Assembly (NCBI GenBank): GCA_030770425.1
Contig: JASJFT010000001.1
Coordinates: 744,001-808,000 of the forward strand
From: Darksidea phi
Taxonomy: Eukaryota > Ascomycota > Dothideomycetes > Pleosporales > Lentitheciaceae
Length of the DNA: 64,000 bases
Direction of reading: 5' to 3'
This document shows, piece by piece, positions 21,530 to 35,105 of this stretch (its first letter is position 1; every line of letters starts with the position of its first letter). Below the pieces are notes generated by a model, which worked only from the letters and a program-made list of their open reading frames with translations, did not search any database and was not told the origin of the DNA. Position numbers and translations under genes: made by a program.

Positions 21530-23863
21530 AAGGCGCAAGCCTGATGACACTAGATTAATCATGTCCTTATGGTCACCATTACCGATTGTTCTTCTTATTC
21601 TCCTTCTTTTTATTCGTAAAAATTGCGTCAGTAATACTGAAGTCGCTGTGACTTTTCAGCTCTGTTTTCCAGTAAGGTGAATCCCTAAGGGTAGTGACGA
21701 CCCTCTTGATCAGTGATTCCAGTACGCACAAACAGGAATTCACTTTCGATGGGAACCTTACTACCGACGGGGCGGCACCGGTACGTGCTGTACCCGTTAG
21801 CCGTATCTAGTCTTTTAGCACCTATTCCAAAGAATCGTTCATAAATGTGGGTCAATTATGTCAAATACTTTAGGATACAACAAGTTGCGCTGGTCGTCTA
21901 GAAAACGTGCGCTTTTAGGCTTTCGCCATGCCATGTTACTGTGTCCAGTCGGCCGCACCGAGGGGGCTTTACTAGGAAAGAAACATGTTGAGCGCGCTGT
22001 CCGAAGCTCCTGTGACCCATTGATGACAAAATGCACGACGAATGGCCGAGCGCCTTGACGGTTTGAGCGGCGCGCCACCAATATGTTCGGCACCCGCCAT
22101 TGTTGCTGCATCACAATGCAGGCTGGACTGTGCTTGGGACGCGCGAAGATCAGCGGTAAATGTGGGCGGCGGATCGGATGGTCGGGCGTGAACATCCCTG
22201 TTTTGTCATACCCGGTGAGAGCGCTGGAATATGCATAATTTGATCTACAAGATTTTAGAGGCAGTGACAATTACAGATATGCAAGGAGGTGCATGACTTC
22301 GGTACCCGTGCGCTAAGCAACGTCTTGCTCCCGCACTTCCTTGTCTTGAAGCCGCAACACAGAATGCAGGGACATGAAATGCAGGCTCAAGGGGTACATA
22401 TCGATCCTATGTGCCGGAAAAGCTTACGGTCCTACTCGGCGATCATTATATGGAGCCCCCCAGCATCACATCATGGGTACGAAGCCGCGTAACATCTCCT
22501 CAGCCCAGACGGAGAGAAGACCGCCGTAAGTGAGGCCGCAGGCTAAGGTATAGCAACTGCCGAAATTAAATGTTCCCAGAGCGGCTGCTAAGCTCTCCGT
22601 TGCAGCATGTAGGGCGCTGCATTTTCTCCCCGAAAAAAGCTCAGAAAACAGACTAACGACACGCCTCAAGCTAGTCCCTGACCGGACGAGGCTTTACACT
22701 GTTATGTATAGGTATATCATAGATAGGAGGGCGGGTAGAACGGCCCGCAATCGGGAGGATGGAAAGCGTGATAGAATAACTGTTTTATATTCGACCTATG
22801 AGTACTATAGTGGTTGCGACCAGTAGGACGAGATGGTGATACGTCCGACACACTGTTTGACGCCAGCCTTATAGGCGTCCGCTTACATATACATCCAGCC
22901 CCGAGAACAGATCGGGCCTATCCCTTACATCCGCAACACCGGCATCGAATGGTCTTGCGCCAGACCGTGCTTTAGATGAAAAATGTGTAGACTGACTGGC
23001 GCTTTCAAACAGAACTAAGTGCAAAGTGTTAATTCCTGCACATATATGTGGAACCGTTGCAGCAACAATGCCCCGTCCGTTCATCTCTGTGAGCCTGCTT
23101 TGGAACCACTCGCTCGAGTTCTCCAGCACGGTGTGGGGAAAGAGAGCAAGAGACCGCGAAAGCTCGTCTAACATTTCGAAAGAACGTGGCTGTGGAACGG
23201 CCAGCGATTGGCGCGCTGCGGGTTAGCATGTTTGAACTGATAGCGAGTATATGACGTCGACAGTGGACTCCGCTATGCTGGTGCGTTAAGTTTTGTCGTA
23301 GGGCCAGGTCTCTTCCCAGCAAATGTACGTGCTGGGTGTAGACAAGGTTTATACAAGGTCCTCAACTATTGCGAATCGGTAGGGCTACTTCGTGTGCTCT
23401 ATTGTGTGAGACGATTGTTGTGGGGCGCTACGCACTTGACGAAGTCAAGACAATACTGGGGCTCTTCGACAGTGGGGCGTAAACGGGATGCAGAGGGGAA
23501 GGGCCGGGAAGAATTGCGTACGAACTTGGAAGAGCTAAGAAACATGCACGATGCGGAAGCTAGTAAGGACGTCCCGTAGTCGGCCGGCTTCTCAGCGTGC
23601 CGAATTCTCCGCCCGGAACCACAGCGGAACGTCGCAGCCGCTCCGCAAGCCGATGATTGGGCGCACGGAAACGAAGGGCAGGTGAAGCGTGATCGAATTT
23701 TGCAGTCGGATATAAGGATGAGTGAAGGCGGAGGGTCGTTCGTACGAGGCTGACATTCCATTTTCAGATGCGAAATCACTGTAATTGTCTGCGATCGGGA
23801 GATTTCGTGTGCATTGCTATGTGTAACCACCTTTGACGAGTAGAGAGGACGCATGAGAAGTAC
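21530..23863. other. Gene-poor spacer, 2.3 kb
   Basis: Many short overlapping frames on both strands, none with a known motif. A minus-strand frame at 23174-22869 begins with a plausible helical stretch but is too short to call. I see no transposon ends, tRNA or repeat. Confidence 0.45.
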
Positions 23864-25092
23864 TCACGCTTTCCAGCCACGGTAGACAATCCTGCTTCCA
23901 TACTTTTCTCCCTTCTTGAGAATCATTGTCGCCTTGTACTCGGGAATATTAATGGCGTTGACATAGCGGCTGGGTTCAACGCAGAAGCCCGAACGCGCAC
24001 CTCGAGCTGGTAGACCTCCGACAGCCGGTACTTCGATGTATTTTCCCGTGTAGAACTGGAAGGCCGGCTCTGTTGTGGACACCTCGAGGTGGATCTTGGA
24101 ATCCGGATGATAGAACGATGCCACCTTCTGCAGTGGCGAGGAGCGCGTATCGATAGGGATACTGGCGGGGTCGGTATTGACGACGAAGCAGTCATCGATG
24201 TCGGGTTCCTTTTCTCCTAGAGTGAATGGAGTGTTGGGGCTCACACCTGGATACTCTTCGATGGGTCCAGTAGGAATGCCACCGTCGTCGACTACTTGGT
24301 ACTTGTTTGTAACCAGGGTGACCTCGGTGCCAGCGATAGATGGAGAATCGCTGAGGATGAAGTAGCTATGCATGAAATTAAGCAAAGATACTGTGTCGAA
24401 TTTGGTTAGACTCTTACCTATGGTTCGTGATGTTGACTGCAGTCTCATCAACATCATTGCCAACAAGCTCCGCTTCATATTCGATATGAAGCACTTCCTT
24501 CTGGACATCATTGTCCTGCTCTTTCTCCTGTACATACCAGACGCGGACTTCGACCGTACCCGGATAACCCTCTTCTCCATCTTTGCTCAGGTACTTGAAG
24601 AAGGTAGCCCGCTTCCCGTTTCGATCAACCTCCTGCGGGCCTTCAAACTCCCTCTTACCCCAGCCAGCATCACCACCGTGAAGAGAATTGGGGCCATTGT
24701 TAACCGGCAGCTGGTAAGTCTTGCCGTTCAACTCAAATTTGGCATTTGAGACACGATTGGCGATCCTCCCAATGGTTTCGCCGAAATAGGGTGCATTGTC
24801 TTGACATTTCGCCCACGGTTAGCAGATATTTCAAGAAGCCGAGAGCCCAATGATAATTGCGACTCGATTAGGACGCGCGCATGAACACAGTTCAGCATCT
24901 GGTAATAGGAAGTTTTTGCTTACTACGTCGAAGTTAGCGCGGACACGCAAATTCCGTTAAGTCTTGATGTCCTTACCACTTCTTATACAGCTCTGCGGTA
25001 GGGAACCCCTGGACAATGTTCTGCCCGTTGATTTTGAACTCCTGAATGATAGCCCCTAGCGGGAGGAAAGTGAATGCTTTATCCGCGGACAT
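23864..25092 (-). CDS. Aldose 1-epimerase (galactose mutarotase)
   Basis: Exons on the minus strand: 25092-24977, 24799-24419 and 24366-23864, about 333 residues. The family blocks appear in order: FLPLGAIIQEFKING near the start, NAPYFGETIGRIANRV, PNSLHGGDAGWGKREFEGP, VNITNHSYFILSD (catalytic His region, restored by the second intron), DIDDCFVV, and FCVEPSRYVNAINIPEY with the catalytic Glu. The enzyme interconverts alpha and beta anomers of hexoses such as galactose. Intron 2 (52 bp, GTAAGA) joins perfectly. Intron 1 (GTAAGG donor at 24976, CAAG acceptor at 24800) leaves the reading frame one base out: the first exon ends two bases into a codon while the second needs one. So either the junction is elsewhere or an indel is present. 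The family call is firm; the 5' structure is not. Confidence 0.85.
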
Positions 25093-26047
25093 GTTGCAGG
25101 TAAATCTGCAACGTGCTATTAGTCAAAGTTTGTTAGACCGTCATGTAAGTGATCGCGTCATGTATCGTTGTTTCGTGGTCCGCAACGTACATGGCAGAGT
25201 TGAAAGCGGCAGACTTCCGCGAGGCGGGGCTTGCAGTTACAGGCTTCAGTTACTGGAGCACGAGTGATTTGATAGGACGTCTTCTAACGTCGAGAATCGT
25301 AGTTGTGAGAGAGTGCTGTGGTGCACTTGCGAGCAGGTATCGTATCCTGAATAACTCCGTAGGGGAGGTGTGCTTGGAAGTCACCACTGTGGGGCCTCTG
25401 CCTCATTAGCCTAATCATCCGAAGTTAAAGATTAATTGTGCCGTCTAGTGGAGCAGACACGTGCAGCGTTTTTTTAACTCCATGAAAGATTCAGGAAACT
25501 AAACAAAGATGTCTCGAACCTATGATCAGCTTCCATTGACCGTCAATCAAAGAATGAAGGAGGTGAATGCGGTGACATGCGATGGAAAGCGGGACGGCTG
25601 ACTAAGATTAGTAATCACGGGGTGCCAGTCACAAGCGAATTCTGCCCTGGCTTCACACATCAACCATGCAAACAATGTTGTCTCAATGTAGGTGGGGGAC
25701 AAATGTATGATACAGTATTCAACATCATCTCAATCTCTATGGCCACCGACCAACTCGCGCCTCACACAGACGGCCGATATCTGTCTGCAGAGTTCGCGCG
25801 ACGATGCCAATCGGAGAAAACTCCGCAAAAGAGCTCTAACAAGCTCACGTCATTATGAACCTTAGACTTCCCCTAAACGACCCCCTCGCAAAAGCAACAT
25901 TGCCGATGATTAATCTTGACGCCCACATGCCCGATAACGCCGAGGCCGAAAAGCCAGATCCAGAAACCGAGTGTAGATCTCTCCCCCAAATGCTTGAACG
26001 CTTGACACAAATCTAACCGGAGGGATAGGGGAAAACGACCGAGCCAA
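25093..26047. other. Intergenic, no supported gene
   Basis: 955 bp between the 5' end of the epimerase gene and the 3' end of the Zn2Cys6 gene. No frame has recognisable content. Confidence 0.5.
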
Positions 26048-27056
26048 TCATGTAACCACCTGATTGTTTATAAAATTACTGAAGTCTAAATCGCTGGCGG
26101 TATTCCAGTCTGGCATTACGGGATCGTGAACGACGATTGGGTCGAGCAACATCGCGTTCTGGTCAAAATTGCCGTATGTGTCGAATTCATACATGGGCTT
26201 GCTGAAGTCTAGTGGCTCGTCCATTATCATCGAGTCGGGCGTCCACCCTGATCGCGATAGAGCGGATGGGTCCAAAGCTCCGGCGTTCATAAATGTTGTG
26301 GATACGATCGGCGCTTCCTGCTTGGTTGGCGATATGATCTGAGATTGTCTTGGGAATGGACTGTGCATTGGTGGTGTTGGTGGTGCGATATGACGTGTGA
26401 ATGGCCCGCTAAAGGGGACCGTGTTCGTGGTAGGTGTTCCACTATACGACGACGGAGACGATGCGTGGCCATGGTCCGAATCGGAGCTCATGGAGCCTCT
26501 CCTGCGGGTGTACGAAGCACCCTTTTCAAGCAGCTTCTGTTGCATGCGATTGCAATCGTCTTCGAAGCCTTCGTAATTGCTACCACTGTCACCTGAAGAA
26601 TGAAGCAGGTCGAGGCGTTCGAGGATATCGTGAGTAAGTGGGTGGCCGCCCGATGCTTCGCGCAACGGTGCTCCTGGCCATGGTTGACCAGCTTGCAATC
26701 GGCTGTACAGTTCGCGCAAACCAGCTACGAGCTGAGTCTGTTGTTGCTCAAGCATCTCAACATAGCTATGTTTGTCAGCAACCAGCCTGGAAGCGAAATG
26801 CGACCGACCTACCCTTTAGGATACACTTTGTCTTGCGACTTCTTCCTTTCGCCAAATACGCAAATAGCATTGTCTGCTTTACACCGGCTGCAGGGGCTGG
26901 CACCATCGCACTACATAACATTAGCACGGCCGTTACAAGAGCAGTGTGAAGACCACGTACTTTTGATTTCTTTAAGCGGCATCGATCGCACGCTTTACAC
27001 ACCCGCTTCCTGATATTGTCTTGTGACTCCATCGAACTTGCTCTTTGCGAGGACAT
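26048..27056 (-). CDS. Zn(II)2Cys6 fungal transcription factor
   Basis: Three exons: 27056-26961, 26910-26813 and 26765-26048, giving 303 residues; introns of 50 and 47 bp have GTACGT and GTAGGT donors. The binuclear zinc cluster at about residues 18-50 is completed only after splicing: CKACDRCRLKKSK, then CDGASPCSRCKADNAIC, six Cys in the pattern C-x2-C-x6-C-x5-C-x2-C-x6-C. Next come GERKKSQDKVYPKG and YVEMLEQQQTQLV, a linker and short coiled coil. The sequence NGHPLTHD-like GGHPLTHDILERL and a Ser/Pro-rich C-terminal half without a fungal-specific TF middle homology region follow. It resembles a group often auto-labelled fluconazole-resistance protein 1, a label from memory that says little about target genes. 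It probably regulates transcription in the nucleus. No neighbouring pathway is evident. Confidence 0.88.
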
Positions 27057-30000
27057 AAGAAGAGGACGAGTTAGACTGTGGGAGAGCCAACAATAGCAGA
27101 GCAGTTTAAGGTTGGGATTTGGATGGAGTGGTCAATGGGCGAGGCGAATGTGTCTTTGAAGGAGCAAGAACATCAAATGATGTGGACTAAAGACGGGGGT
27201 GGGATTCCGAGGTCCTAAATACGGCGTGGCATGGCATGATATCTGTTCACGTCAGTAGGCAGGTCCAAACGGACGTTCGGCCTTAACATAAAGGGCGGGA
27301 CGGAAGGGTGGTAATGAAAAGGTAACAATGAGCTCACCCTGGCAACACTACTAAAACACCCCTGCGATGGCCTCGGCGAGCACACACATCATCAGCCAAA
27401 GCGCGTTGGATTACATTTGGCCGCCGTGCAGGGGACTGGGATTGGGCATGCTGCGCCAACCTTACGAAGACATCGGGCCCACTCACTGCGAAGAACGGGC
27501 AGTGACAAAGCGCGCGCGGAGTCGGCCAGCGGGTGGACCGTGGTCGCGGTCGCTGGAGAGATCGGCCAGGCTTCGTAAGTGCACCAGAGCGGCGACAAAC
27601 AGCGAGAAATACGGGGCGCAGTTTAGCATCTGAATACCGCCAAAAGGAATTCGGATGCTCGCTGCTGGCTTACGGCTGCGCTGGCGGGAGATCACCATCC
27701 AGAAAATCTCCAGGGCTCGGATAACGGAACCACCACAGAGCCGATCGAGCGCCGTGAAACTCGGACGAAGCGACTCATCCACTACACGCAAAAGAAGGCC
27801 GCTCAGGCACGAGATGCGGACCCATTTCTAGGCCCAGCAAACGTCATAATCACTCATCACCAACAACGTTAGCCCGTGCTGGATTGGGATATTCTGACGC
27901 CGCACTGTTCGGCCGAAGCAAAAGTCTGCGAGAAACTCCCGCTCTCCATGTCAAGTGCCGCGTAGTTCAGGCATCACGAGAAGCCGGGGGGAATAGCTCA
28001 ACATTCTATTGCACATGCCGATCGCCGTTTCGGCTTGTCCTCTGCGCGACTGTGTATTATGACCGAAAGACCGAGAACAGTACGAATAGGGAGCACTTCC
28101 TTGTGCCACTGGAGCACCTTGATTCCAGCCATGGGGCGCCGGCATCGTACATCCGCTCAACGAAAGCGACTGGCGGGACGCGCTGAACGTATACCCTGCT
28201 ATCACTTCAAGCTCTCGTGCCTCATTGATATTTTTCGTCCCTGTCGTATCGCTGACCGCGCGCTAGGTGACTCAGTGCTCCACTCGCGCTTTTTTGTCAC
28301 GCTTTCTAGAGCACCCAGTCGCGTTTGCGGATGGCGAATATCATGTGTAAGTCATGCTTGCACGTGCTGCTTATCAATGCACTGCAGCATGCATGCTCAT
28401 CGCCCACTGGATACCCAGCCTTTATTATTTATCTTCCGACCGCATCTCCATCAGCAGTTCCACCTCAAGCTTTTCCGGATTGCCTATAGTGCCGTGCAGC
28501 CGTCCATCGCGCTGCCCTGACGGGACACAAGCAGCGATCGCTTCGACATCACCCTGCAGATTCTCATCACCGCCTTTTTCAAACGCAAGTAATTCACCAG
28601 ACGGCATCAAATTCCTCAGGTACGCGTTGCGAACGAGTAACGAGAGGGGAGTCGTCGTCAGGCAACGTGGCTCAGAGAACTCATTCGGTATGCATTGCGA
28701 GTGCACGCGTATCGCGTATTCGGCGTGCTACCGAATGCGAATCCCCCGCTGGCTGTGCAGTCTCGCAGAAAAGCTTAAATCCCGCGCCCATGTCAGCACT
28801 TTCGAGTAGCCTGTCAGCAGCCTCGAGGCAGGCTGGACCATCCCCTTTAGGTAAAATGCCGTTTAAGATCGACTCAACCTGAAGGTGTGTACCGCCGATG
28901 ATCGCACCGTCGACGCTGGCAGCCTCGTGAACCATGTGTATACTTCACGGCTTACGAAGAGGCCAATCGTGGAGATACATAGAGTAATCATTCGCTAAGC
29001 GAGAGCATTGTACTAAAGCTTCATGTTCATTCCAGCGAAATCACGGTATTCAACACCACTAACCTCGGACAGCTCTTCAGTAAGCTCTGCATAACTCGCA
29101 ATCCGAATCATGTTGTGGACTTCAAGGCGTGAAATTAGCATCCCTTCTGCTGTATCAGCGACGACCCATGCGCATTGGTTGGCGGCTTTGCACGAGTGAA
29201 GCAAGCATCCAGCGGAGCCACGCCGTAAAATGTGTTTGGCTAGCACCTCCGAGCGGAGTTGACTGAAACGACAGTGCAGCTTTACTGTTACTCGCCAATC
29301 TTCGCTTGAAGAATTAGGTTCGTAACGAAGTTATTGCTCCGCAGACAACTTCAACCCGACGAGGTATACTGATACTCCAGCTCCAACATCACTCTTAAGT
29401 CTGAAATCTTTCGCGCTTCGAAAGCTTCCAAGGTCTGTGTACGATCACGGCCATAGTTCGCGTGAGTTCGGCGAACTCATTGCTCCCCTTTTAAAGTCGC
29501 CGAGCAGAACAGCACCGATCTCTCGCCGAGCAACAAAGCATCAATATCAAGTCCCTGTCTCAAACACCACTTGGTTCCACTATACGGCCTCATTTTCTGC
29601 CCAACTGTGCACAGTTGAGATCGCTTGAACATACATCCCGGTTTGCTCTATCAAGCATCCCATGGACATCTTGGGCGCAACTTGTGCACAATGTCGTGAC
29701 GTCAGCAATCAACAAATTGGCTTTCAAGAAATGCAAAATTGCTATTGCCAGCGAGATTCCAGAACGTACATCTGACCAACACCCGGAACAGTGGTAAGAT
29801 ACTCCGCAGACGCCACCCCCAGCCACGGACGCCCCCGCAATTGTATGATAACTGGTAACGTCAACTTCAAGGCGAAGCACTTCGTGTTCAGGCGATCGGT
29901 CACGCCATACGAGCCCTACGCTTCCAAGATGCCCAAGACGCGCCACTACCGTAACAAAAATTTCCCCTCTATTCACCATGGCTGCGACAGCTGATGCTAA

Positions 30001-33000
30001 TCAATGCGACAGAGCAGGGATGACCAATGAAGGAGCCGCAACTACGAGAGCCACCTCGTAAACCCTCTCGACCGCCTTGGGGTTCACCCCAGCTCCTTTG
30101 TCAGTGTTGTCAACGCGCTGGCCAAGAGACCCACCACCACACGTCCACGCAAATCCAAGATCGTCCTTTCCGGGATCAGTCTTGTCCCGGCTTGCCCAGC
30201 TGGCATTTCATGCCATAACCTAGTTTTGTATATTTGGGTTTGCCTACAACGGGAAAGCCTAACCTCATGGCGATTACCCGGTATTTTGTTCAAAGGTCAA
30301 TTGAGCCCCGCGTTGCTCACTCCAAGCTTTGAATGCGCAAGCCTGATTCACCGCTTCTCGAAACAAATTTGACCGGTCGTCAACGTGGTGTGTTCGGCTC
30401 TTGGCAACGTGGACGAATTCTCTCGGATCCGCGCGCTCGGTCCACTGGGATCCCGCTTCCGTTCAGGGGCTTGAGTAATTCTGGAAAACGTTGTAGTTGC
30501 CTTGGGTTTGATGAACGGTGTTCCCGGGCCGTGGCTGTAGCCCTATGGGGCGGTCAAAATCCTGCTATTTCTCCAAACCCTTTCTTATAATGCCAGTACC
30601 GACACAAGCCCAGTGCGTGCCGCATTAACCACATATCACCTTACCGGTAAAAACCCAGGATTAGCGACACAGGGCGAGCACGCAAACATCGGGCTATGGT
30701 CGGCAGGGTTAAATTTTCGCCATATTGTTGCAAGGAAGGGGTTGATATGAGTATTTTTGCATCTCCCGAGGCTTCGGATAACGGATGGCGAACCACGCAT
30801 GAGCAAAATGCTACAGCTAGTTGTAGGAGTCTTCTCCTTTCGACATTCGCCTTTTGCCAGGGGTTTTCCGGATTTGGACGCGGGATATAAATGCTGCTTA
30901 CTTCCGGATCAGGCACACGACACTCCAAGGGATGTAGCCAAGTATTCACAGCCCGCGCGAGACGTGGTATTCTTACGAGGATGTCCACGCGTCGAATATC
31001 TCAGCCACTCTTAGGATCCAGTAAAACCCCCTAACTAGATGGAATTCACGATTCAAAGCCTTTGCAATTCATTGTTATTACAGTCTGATGACTAGATCTC
31101 AAAAAAGAGCACTACTAGGGGTCACGATGGCGCAATGAGACGTTGTTATACTCTCACCGCCTTCAACCCTACACCACTTTTCTTTCTTCCGAAATCTTTC
31201 CCTTGTTTCCTTCTCAAGTATCCTACCGGTGCATTGTCAGCCTTGTTATCTGATCAAGGAGACGGAATTCCGAGATCGCGCTTACCTACTTATCCCACGC
31301 CCGGCACACCTCTTTTCTTAATTCCGCACCTGGACCATTAGATGGTATCTCGAACACCCAGTTCTGACTCAAACAATTTTGAGAAAGTCTCCGGGACACG
31401 TCTGGTGATGCACACCAGATAAGGGTGCAAAGAGCTTGGAAATGATCTGCGGTCATCACACCTACAGGAACACTATGCGAGTGGTTTACTAACAATCGGC
31501 AAGGACCTCATCGGTCATCACACCTACACTATGCGAGTGGTTTACTAACAATCGGCAAGAACCTCATCGGTGAGTTCACCGCTCGATGTCTGCGTATGAT
31601 ATCTTGAGTGGCTATCAAGAAGCACGGTGATAGTAATCTCGCTCAATGTCGCCGCGGCAGTCTCACTCAACCCAATCAATCCTACGAAATATATCCCATG
31701 CAAGAATAGACACCAAACCGCTCTACAAATGCATGAGACGAAAAACGGAGCGGAGAACTTTAGCCATGCCGATATCCGTTCGCGCACGTCCTCTATCTCC
31801 GATTAACGCCGCCCCTTGCACCACAGTTGTGCACCCAGCTTCCCCAGCTTTTCTCCATCCCCTATCCTTCGTGAATTCGACCTCCTGGTCCAATGTCTCA
31901 ACCATGCCATTCTTCCGACGCACCCAATCTTCCATCGACCCAGTTAAATCCCAGATCGTCAAGGTACAGTAAGCAGCATAAAACGAGGCGCCCACGCCAC
32001 AAACCCCACCACATCAAAACTTCCTCTGTTATTTAGCCCATTTTACCGCGTCAATCGACGCCGCAATGCCAATGCTAGGTCTAGCTGTTCCATTGTCTAT
32101 TTACGGTCCTCGGCTTGAGCGATGGCCCTTGAAGCGGACCACGTTGCACGGCGTAGTGGCTTTGCGCCGCATATCGCACATTGTGTACCTGACCGATCGC
32201 GCGTTGCATTGACTCTCCCCCGCGCTTTTCAAAGCGTTTATGTGGCGAGCATTCAACCTTGTGCGTTGTACACCTGGTGTTCAGCTGCGCTTGCGTTTTG
32301 AAACCCGTCGGTGCGAAATGGCAGTATTGGAGGGGCACAGCAGGCAGGTACAAGCGAGCTTTGCGGTGAAGCTGAGTCAAGACATGTTGTACATGTACGT
32401 GGTGAGCTGAGCATGGTGTCGAGATGGGGTTTTTGAAAGAGATATGCGTTGCGGATCGCACGAGTACCCACTCCTCGCTATTTTATCCCTACGTCTTCGA
32501 AGAATCTTGCGTTGCCGTTGAACATTGCCTTTCTCGTGTTATTGCGTCCTCTGCCTGACATAGTACCTCCGCTTGCGCGCCCAGCACTCCCCTATCGCCT
32601 AAACCCAGCGTCGACTTTCCTCTCGGAAACTGCGCCGCGACATCAACCTCCTCAGCAGCCAAAACATGGATAGCCTTGATCCTGAACAACTAGCTTCAAG
32701 CCTTTAACCGTCAGCAATGCGCCTTCAAGCAATCACTTTTCAAAAGAACTCACCGCGGCCGGAATGTGTCCTCATCCGTACTGCAATGGCGCAGAGTCCG
32801 TCCTTCGCAGCGCACCAGCGACTAGGGCGTGTATTTCAGTTTCTAGCCTAGTCTACTAGGACTACTCGCCATTCTAGGACATCGCCTAATCAATTCGCGA
32901 AACATTCATCAGCAGCCACATCGCCCCCGCAGAAGGCTTTCAAGCGAAGCTAGAAGCAAGCTCCCTCCATTGCTAGTCGACCATCAGCATACGGATACCG

Positions 33001-33846
33001 ATACCTCGGTTCCCTTCAATGCAAGATATTTGTCTCTCCCAGCCGTCAGCATACCCGCTACGTACGTACAGCGTTATCGCAGGACGGTCTAAAACCCGGT
33101 CTCTCCCCCATACTCCCTCGGTACAGTAGTAAATAGAAACTCCGTCTCCCCGTGCCCACATCCGTGGCCGCGGAATCTTCGTAAGACGGACAAATTACCC
33201 CGTACTGCCTGAAGTCCTAGGTACCTTTCTTACCCCCATACGGACAATGCTATGGCCAAGTTGGGAGCGGAGTACACAACAACTATGACCAAGACCCTTT
33301 GCACGCACGGCGCAAATCTCGCCGTTACGACCTTCCCAGCACGCCGCCCCCCACCCTCCAAACGTTCCCCAAAATACATGGTTTCCTTGCTTTCGTGTTG
33401 TCTGATAGGGTCTCTCGTTTGCGCCCCTCCTTGCGTAGGAACGGCTCGCTTCATGCGCCCTCTTCTAGCCGACCCAGCCACAAGATACAGTAAGCTTACG
33501 CACGCACGTCCGCCAGCACACCTATCTTGAGAGACTATCTTTGTATAGAGTCGTAGTAGGATTTCCCAAAGACGTGGTAAGTGTAGAGTTAAGCTTTTGG
33601 GCTGTAAATGAAGCGGGTGAGGGTATGCTGGGAAGCTAAAGGAATGAAGTATGTGGCATGTGGTATTGGAGAGGAACAGGCGTAGGGAACGGGAGGGGAT
33701 GGCAGGTTTTAGGATTAGTGTGGCTGCGTTGGTGCTGAGTGATGGCTGTTTGGAATAGTTTTAGGACTTAGCACGGCAATGCATCAAATCGTACAACATC
33801 GTCATTGTAACTCCAGCATTAATACTAATCGCAACCCATAGCCACC
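27057..33846. other. Gene desert with coding-like debris
   Basis: 6.8 kb without a gene I can support. Several minus-strand frames have coding-like composition but no start, splice structure or family match. They are 27791-27483, 28935-28681 (acidic and helical, with DGPACLEAADRLLESADMG), 28706-28425, 29246-29013, 29979-29590 and 31995-31723. They may be remains of old genes or of a mobile element. No terminal repeats, reverse transcriptase, transposase, tRNA or rRNA was recognised. A short tandem duplication lies at 31450-31567. Confidence 0.45.
31450..31567. repeat. Two-copy tandem duplication, about 60 bp unit
   Basis: Two adjacent copies start with CGGTCATCACACCTACA and share CTATGCGAGTGGTTTACTAA and AATCGGCAAG. 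The first (31450-31511) carries a 6-bp extra segment; the second (31512-31567) differs by one further base. They lie in the gene desert. Confidence 0.85.
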
Positions 33847-35105
33847 TCACTTAGGAATCAACCCGGCCTGACTCAACTCCCTAAAAACGTCCTCCAAACT
33901 CTCCCAAGTATCCACATATCCTGTCCACCCTGCCTTCCTCGCCTTACTCATCCCAATCACAAGATCGAACGGCCGTCCAAGGACAAAGCCCAGAAAGCCC
34001 CACGTAGCCTTCTCAAATACCTCCTGCTGCAAGCCCTCCCTCTCTGCAACCCTCTTCCACGCTTTCTTCACATCATCGCGTTGCGACCATTTAATGAGGT
34101 CGATTTGTTGCTCGACTTTGGAGGGTTGGGTGATTGAATGGTTGGCGAGGCCGAGGGAGGGTGCTAGCACGGAGATTGGTGGTTTTTCTTGGAGGTTTGC
34201 GGAACTGCTTTCGAAGCTTGCGGTCGAGGATGAGAACTGGTCAGGCTTGACTTTAAGACCAAAGTGGGAGGCTACTTTGGGCCACAAGTTCTGCCAGCTC
34301 TCCGTATCGCCATTGACGACGTTGAAAGCCTGATTCGCCGCCTTTGGTTCCAACGCCGCCCATGCACAGAACTGGGCGTGTATCTTCGAGCTAGTAAAGC
34401 AGTCGAACTTTGTGTAGAACACTGGGGAGCCGGGGAAGACGAGGTCATGTCCAAGCTCCTTCGTAATAGTAGCGTATAATGCTAGGGCGAGAGTCAGGTT
34501 CATGAAGTTTCCGTTTGCGAAGCCGATTACATCGTTGGGGTATGTGACGACCCACTCCTTGCCGTGCTCTTTGCAGAATTTGTGCAGGATGTTTTGCTGG
34601 TTGTAGTAAAAGTTCGGTGGCCACTCTTCTCCCGTCAACCACGGATCATCCTCTGCCATAGGATTCTTCGGTACACCAAGGTGGACACCATACTGTTTCG
34701 CTCCGGTTACGAGAATGACTCTCTTTACATCCGCAATGGCTCCAGTCTTGGTCAACGCAGCAAGGAAGTTTTCCAACATAGTGCCGTTGACATCCCAATT
34801 CTCTTGCTCGGTATCCTTTTGCAGGTAGGCGGCGAAGAAGACGTATTCTCCGCGGACGTTCTTCAGGTTCTCGGCCATTTGGTCTGCCGAGGAGGTGAGG
34901 TCGATGTGGTTGTGGATGACATTGTCCGGATAGTCATCTTTTTTGCTGCGAGAGAGGGCATGGATTGTGGGCCATTGTTGAGCATGGCGACTGAGTTCGA
35001 AGACAATTTGTCGGCCCAAGATTCCTAGGTTATGTCAGTATTCTGACTGGTATCGAGAGGTATTGATGGTTTACCGGTGGCACCGGTGACGATCGCGGAA
35101 GGCAT
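33847..35105 (-). CDS. PRISE-like short-chain dehydrogenase/reductase
   Basis: Two exons: 35105-35075 and 35024-33847, with a 50-bp GTAAAC...CTAG intron; 402 residues. Splicing builds the N-terminal Rossmann motif MPSAIVTGATGILGRQIV (TGxxGxxG). The sequence continues with LSRSKK, EYVFFAAYLQKDTEQENWDVN, VILVTGAKQYGVHLG, FYYNQQNIL and a C-terminal LGLANHS...SKARKAGWTGYVDTWESL. This pattern matches the progesterone 5-beta-reductase/iridoid synthase-like (PRISE) group of extended SDRs, in fungi often labelled sirQ-like. Members reduce enone-type substrates with NADPH. In place of the classical YxxxK the FYYNQQN block carries the conserved Tyr of this group. Substrate unknown. It stands alone, with no biosynthetic cluster around it. 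Confidence 0.88.
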
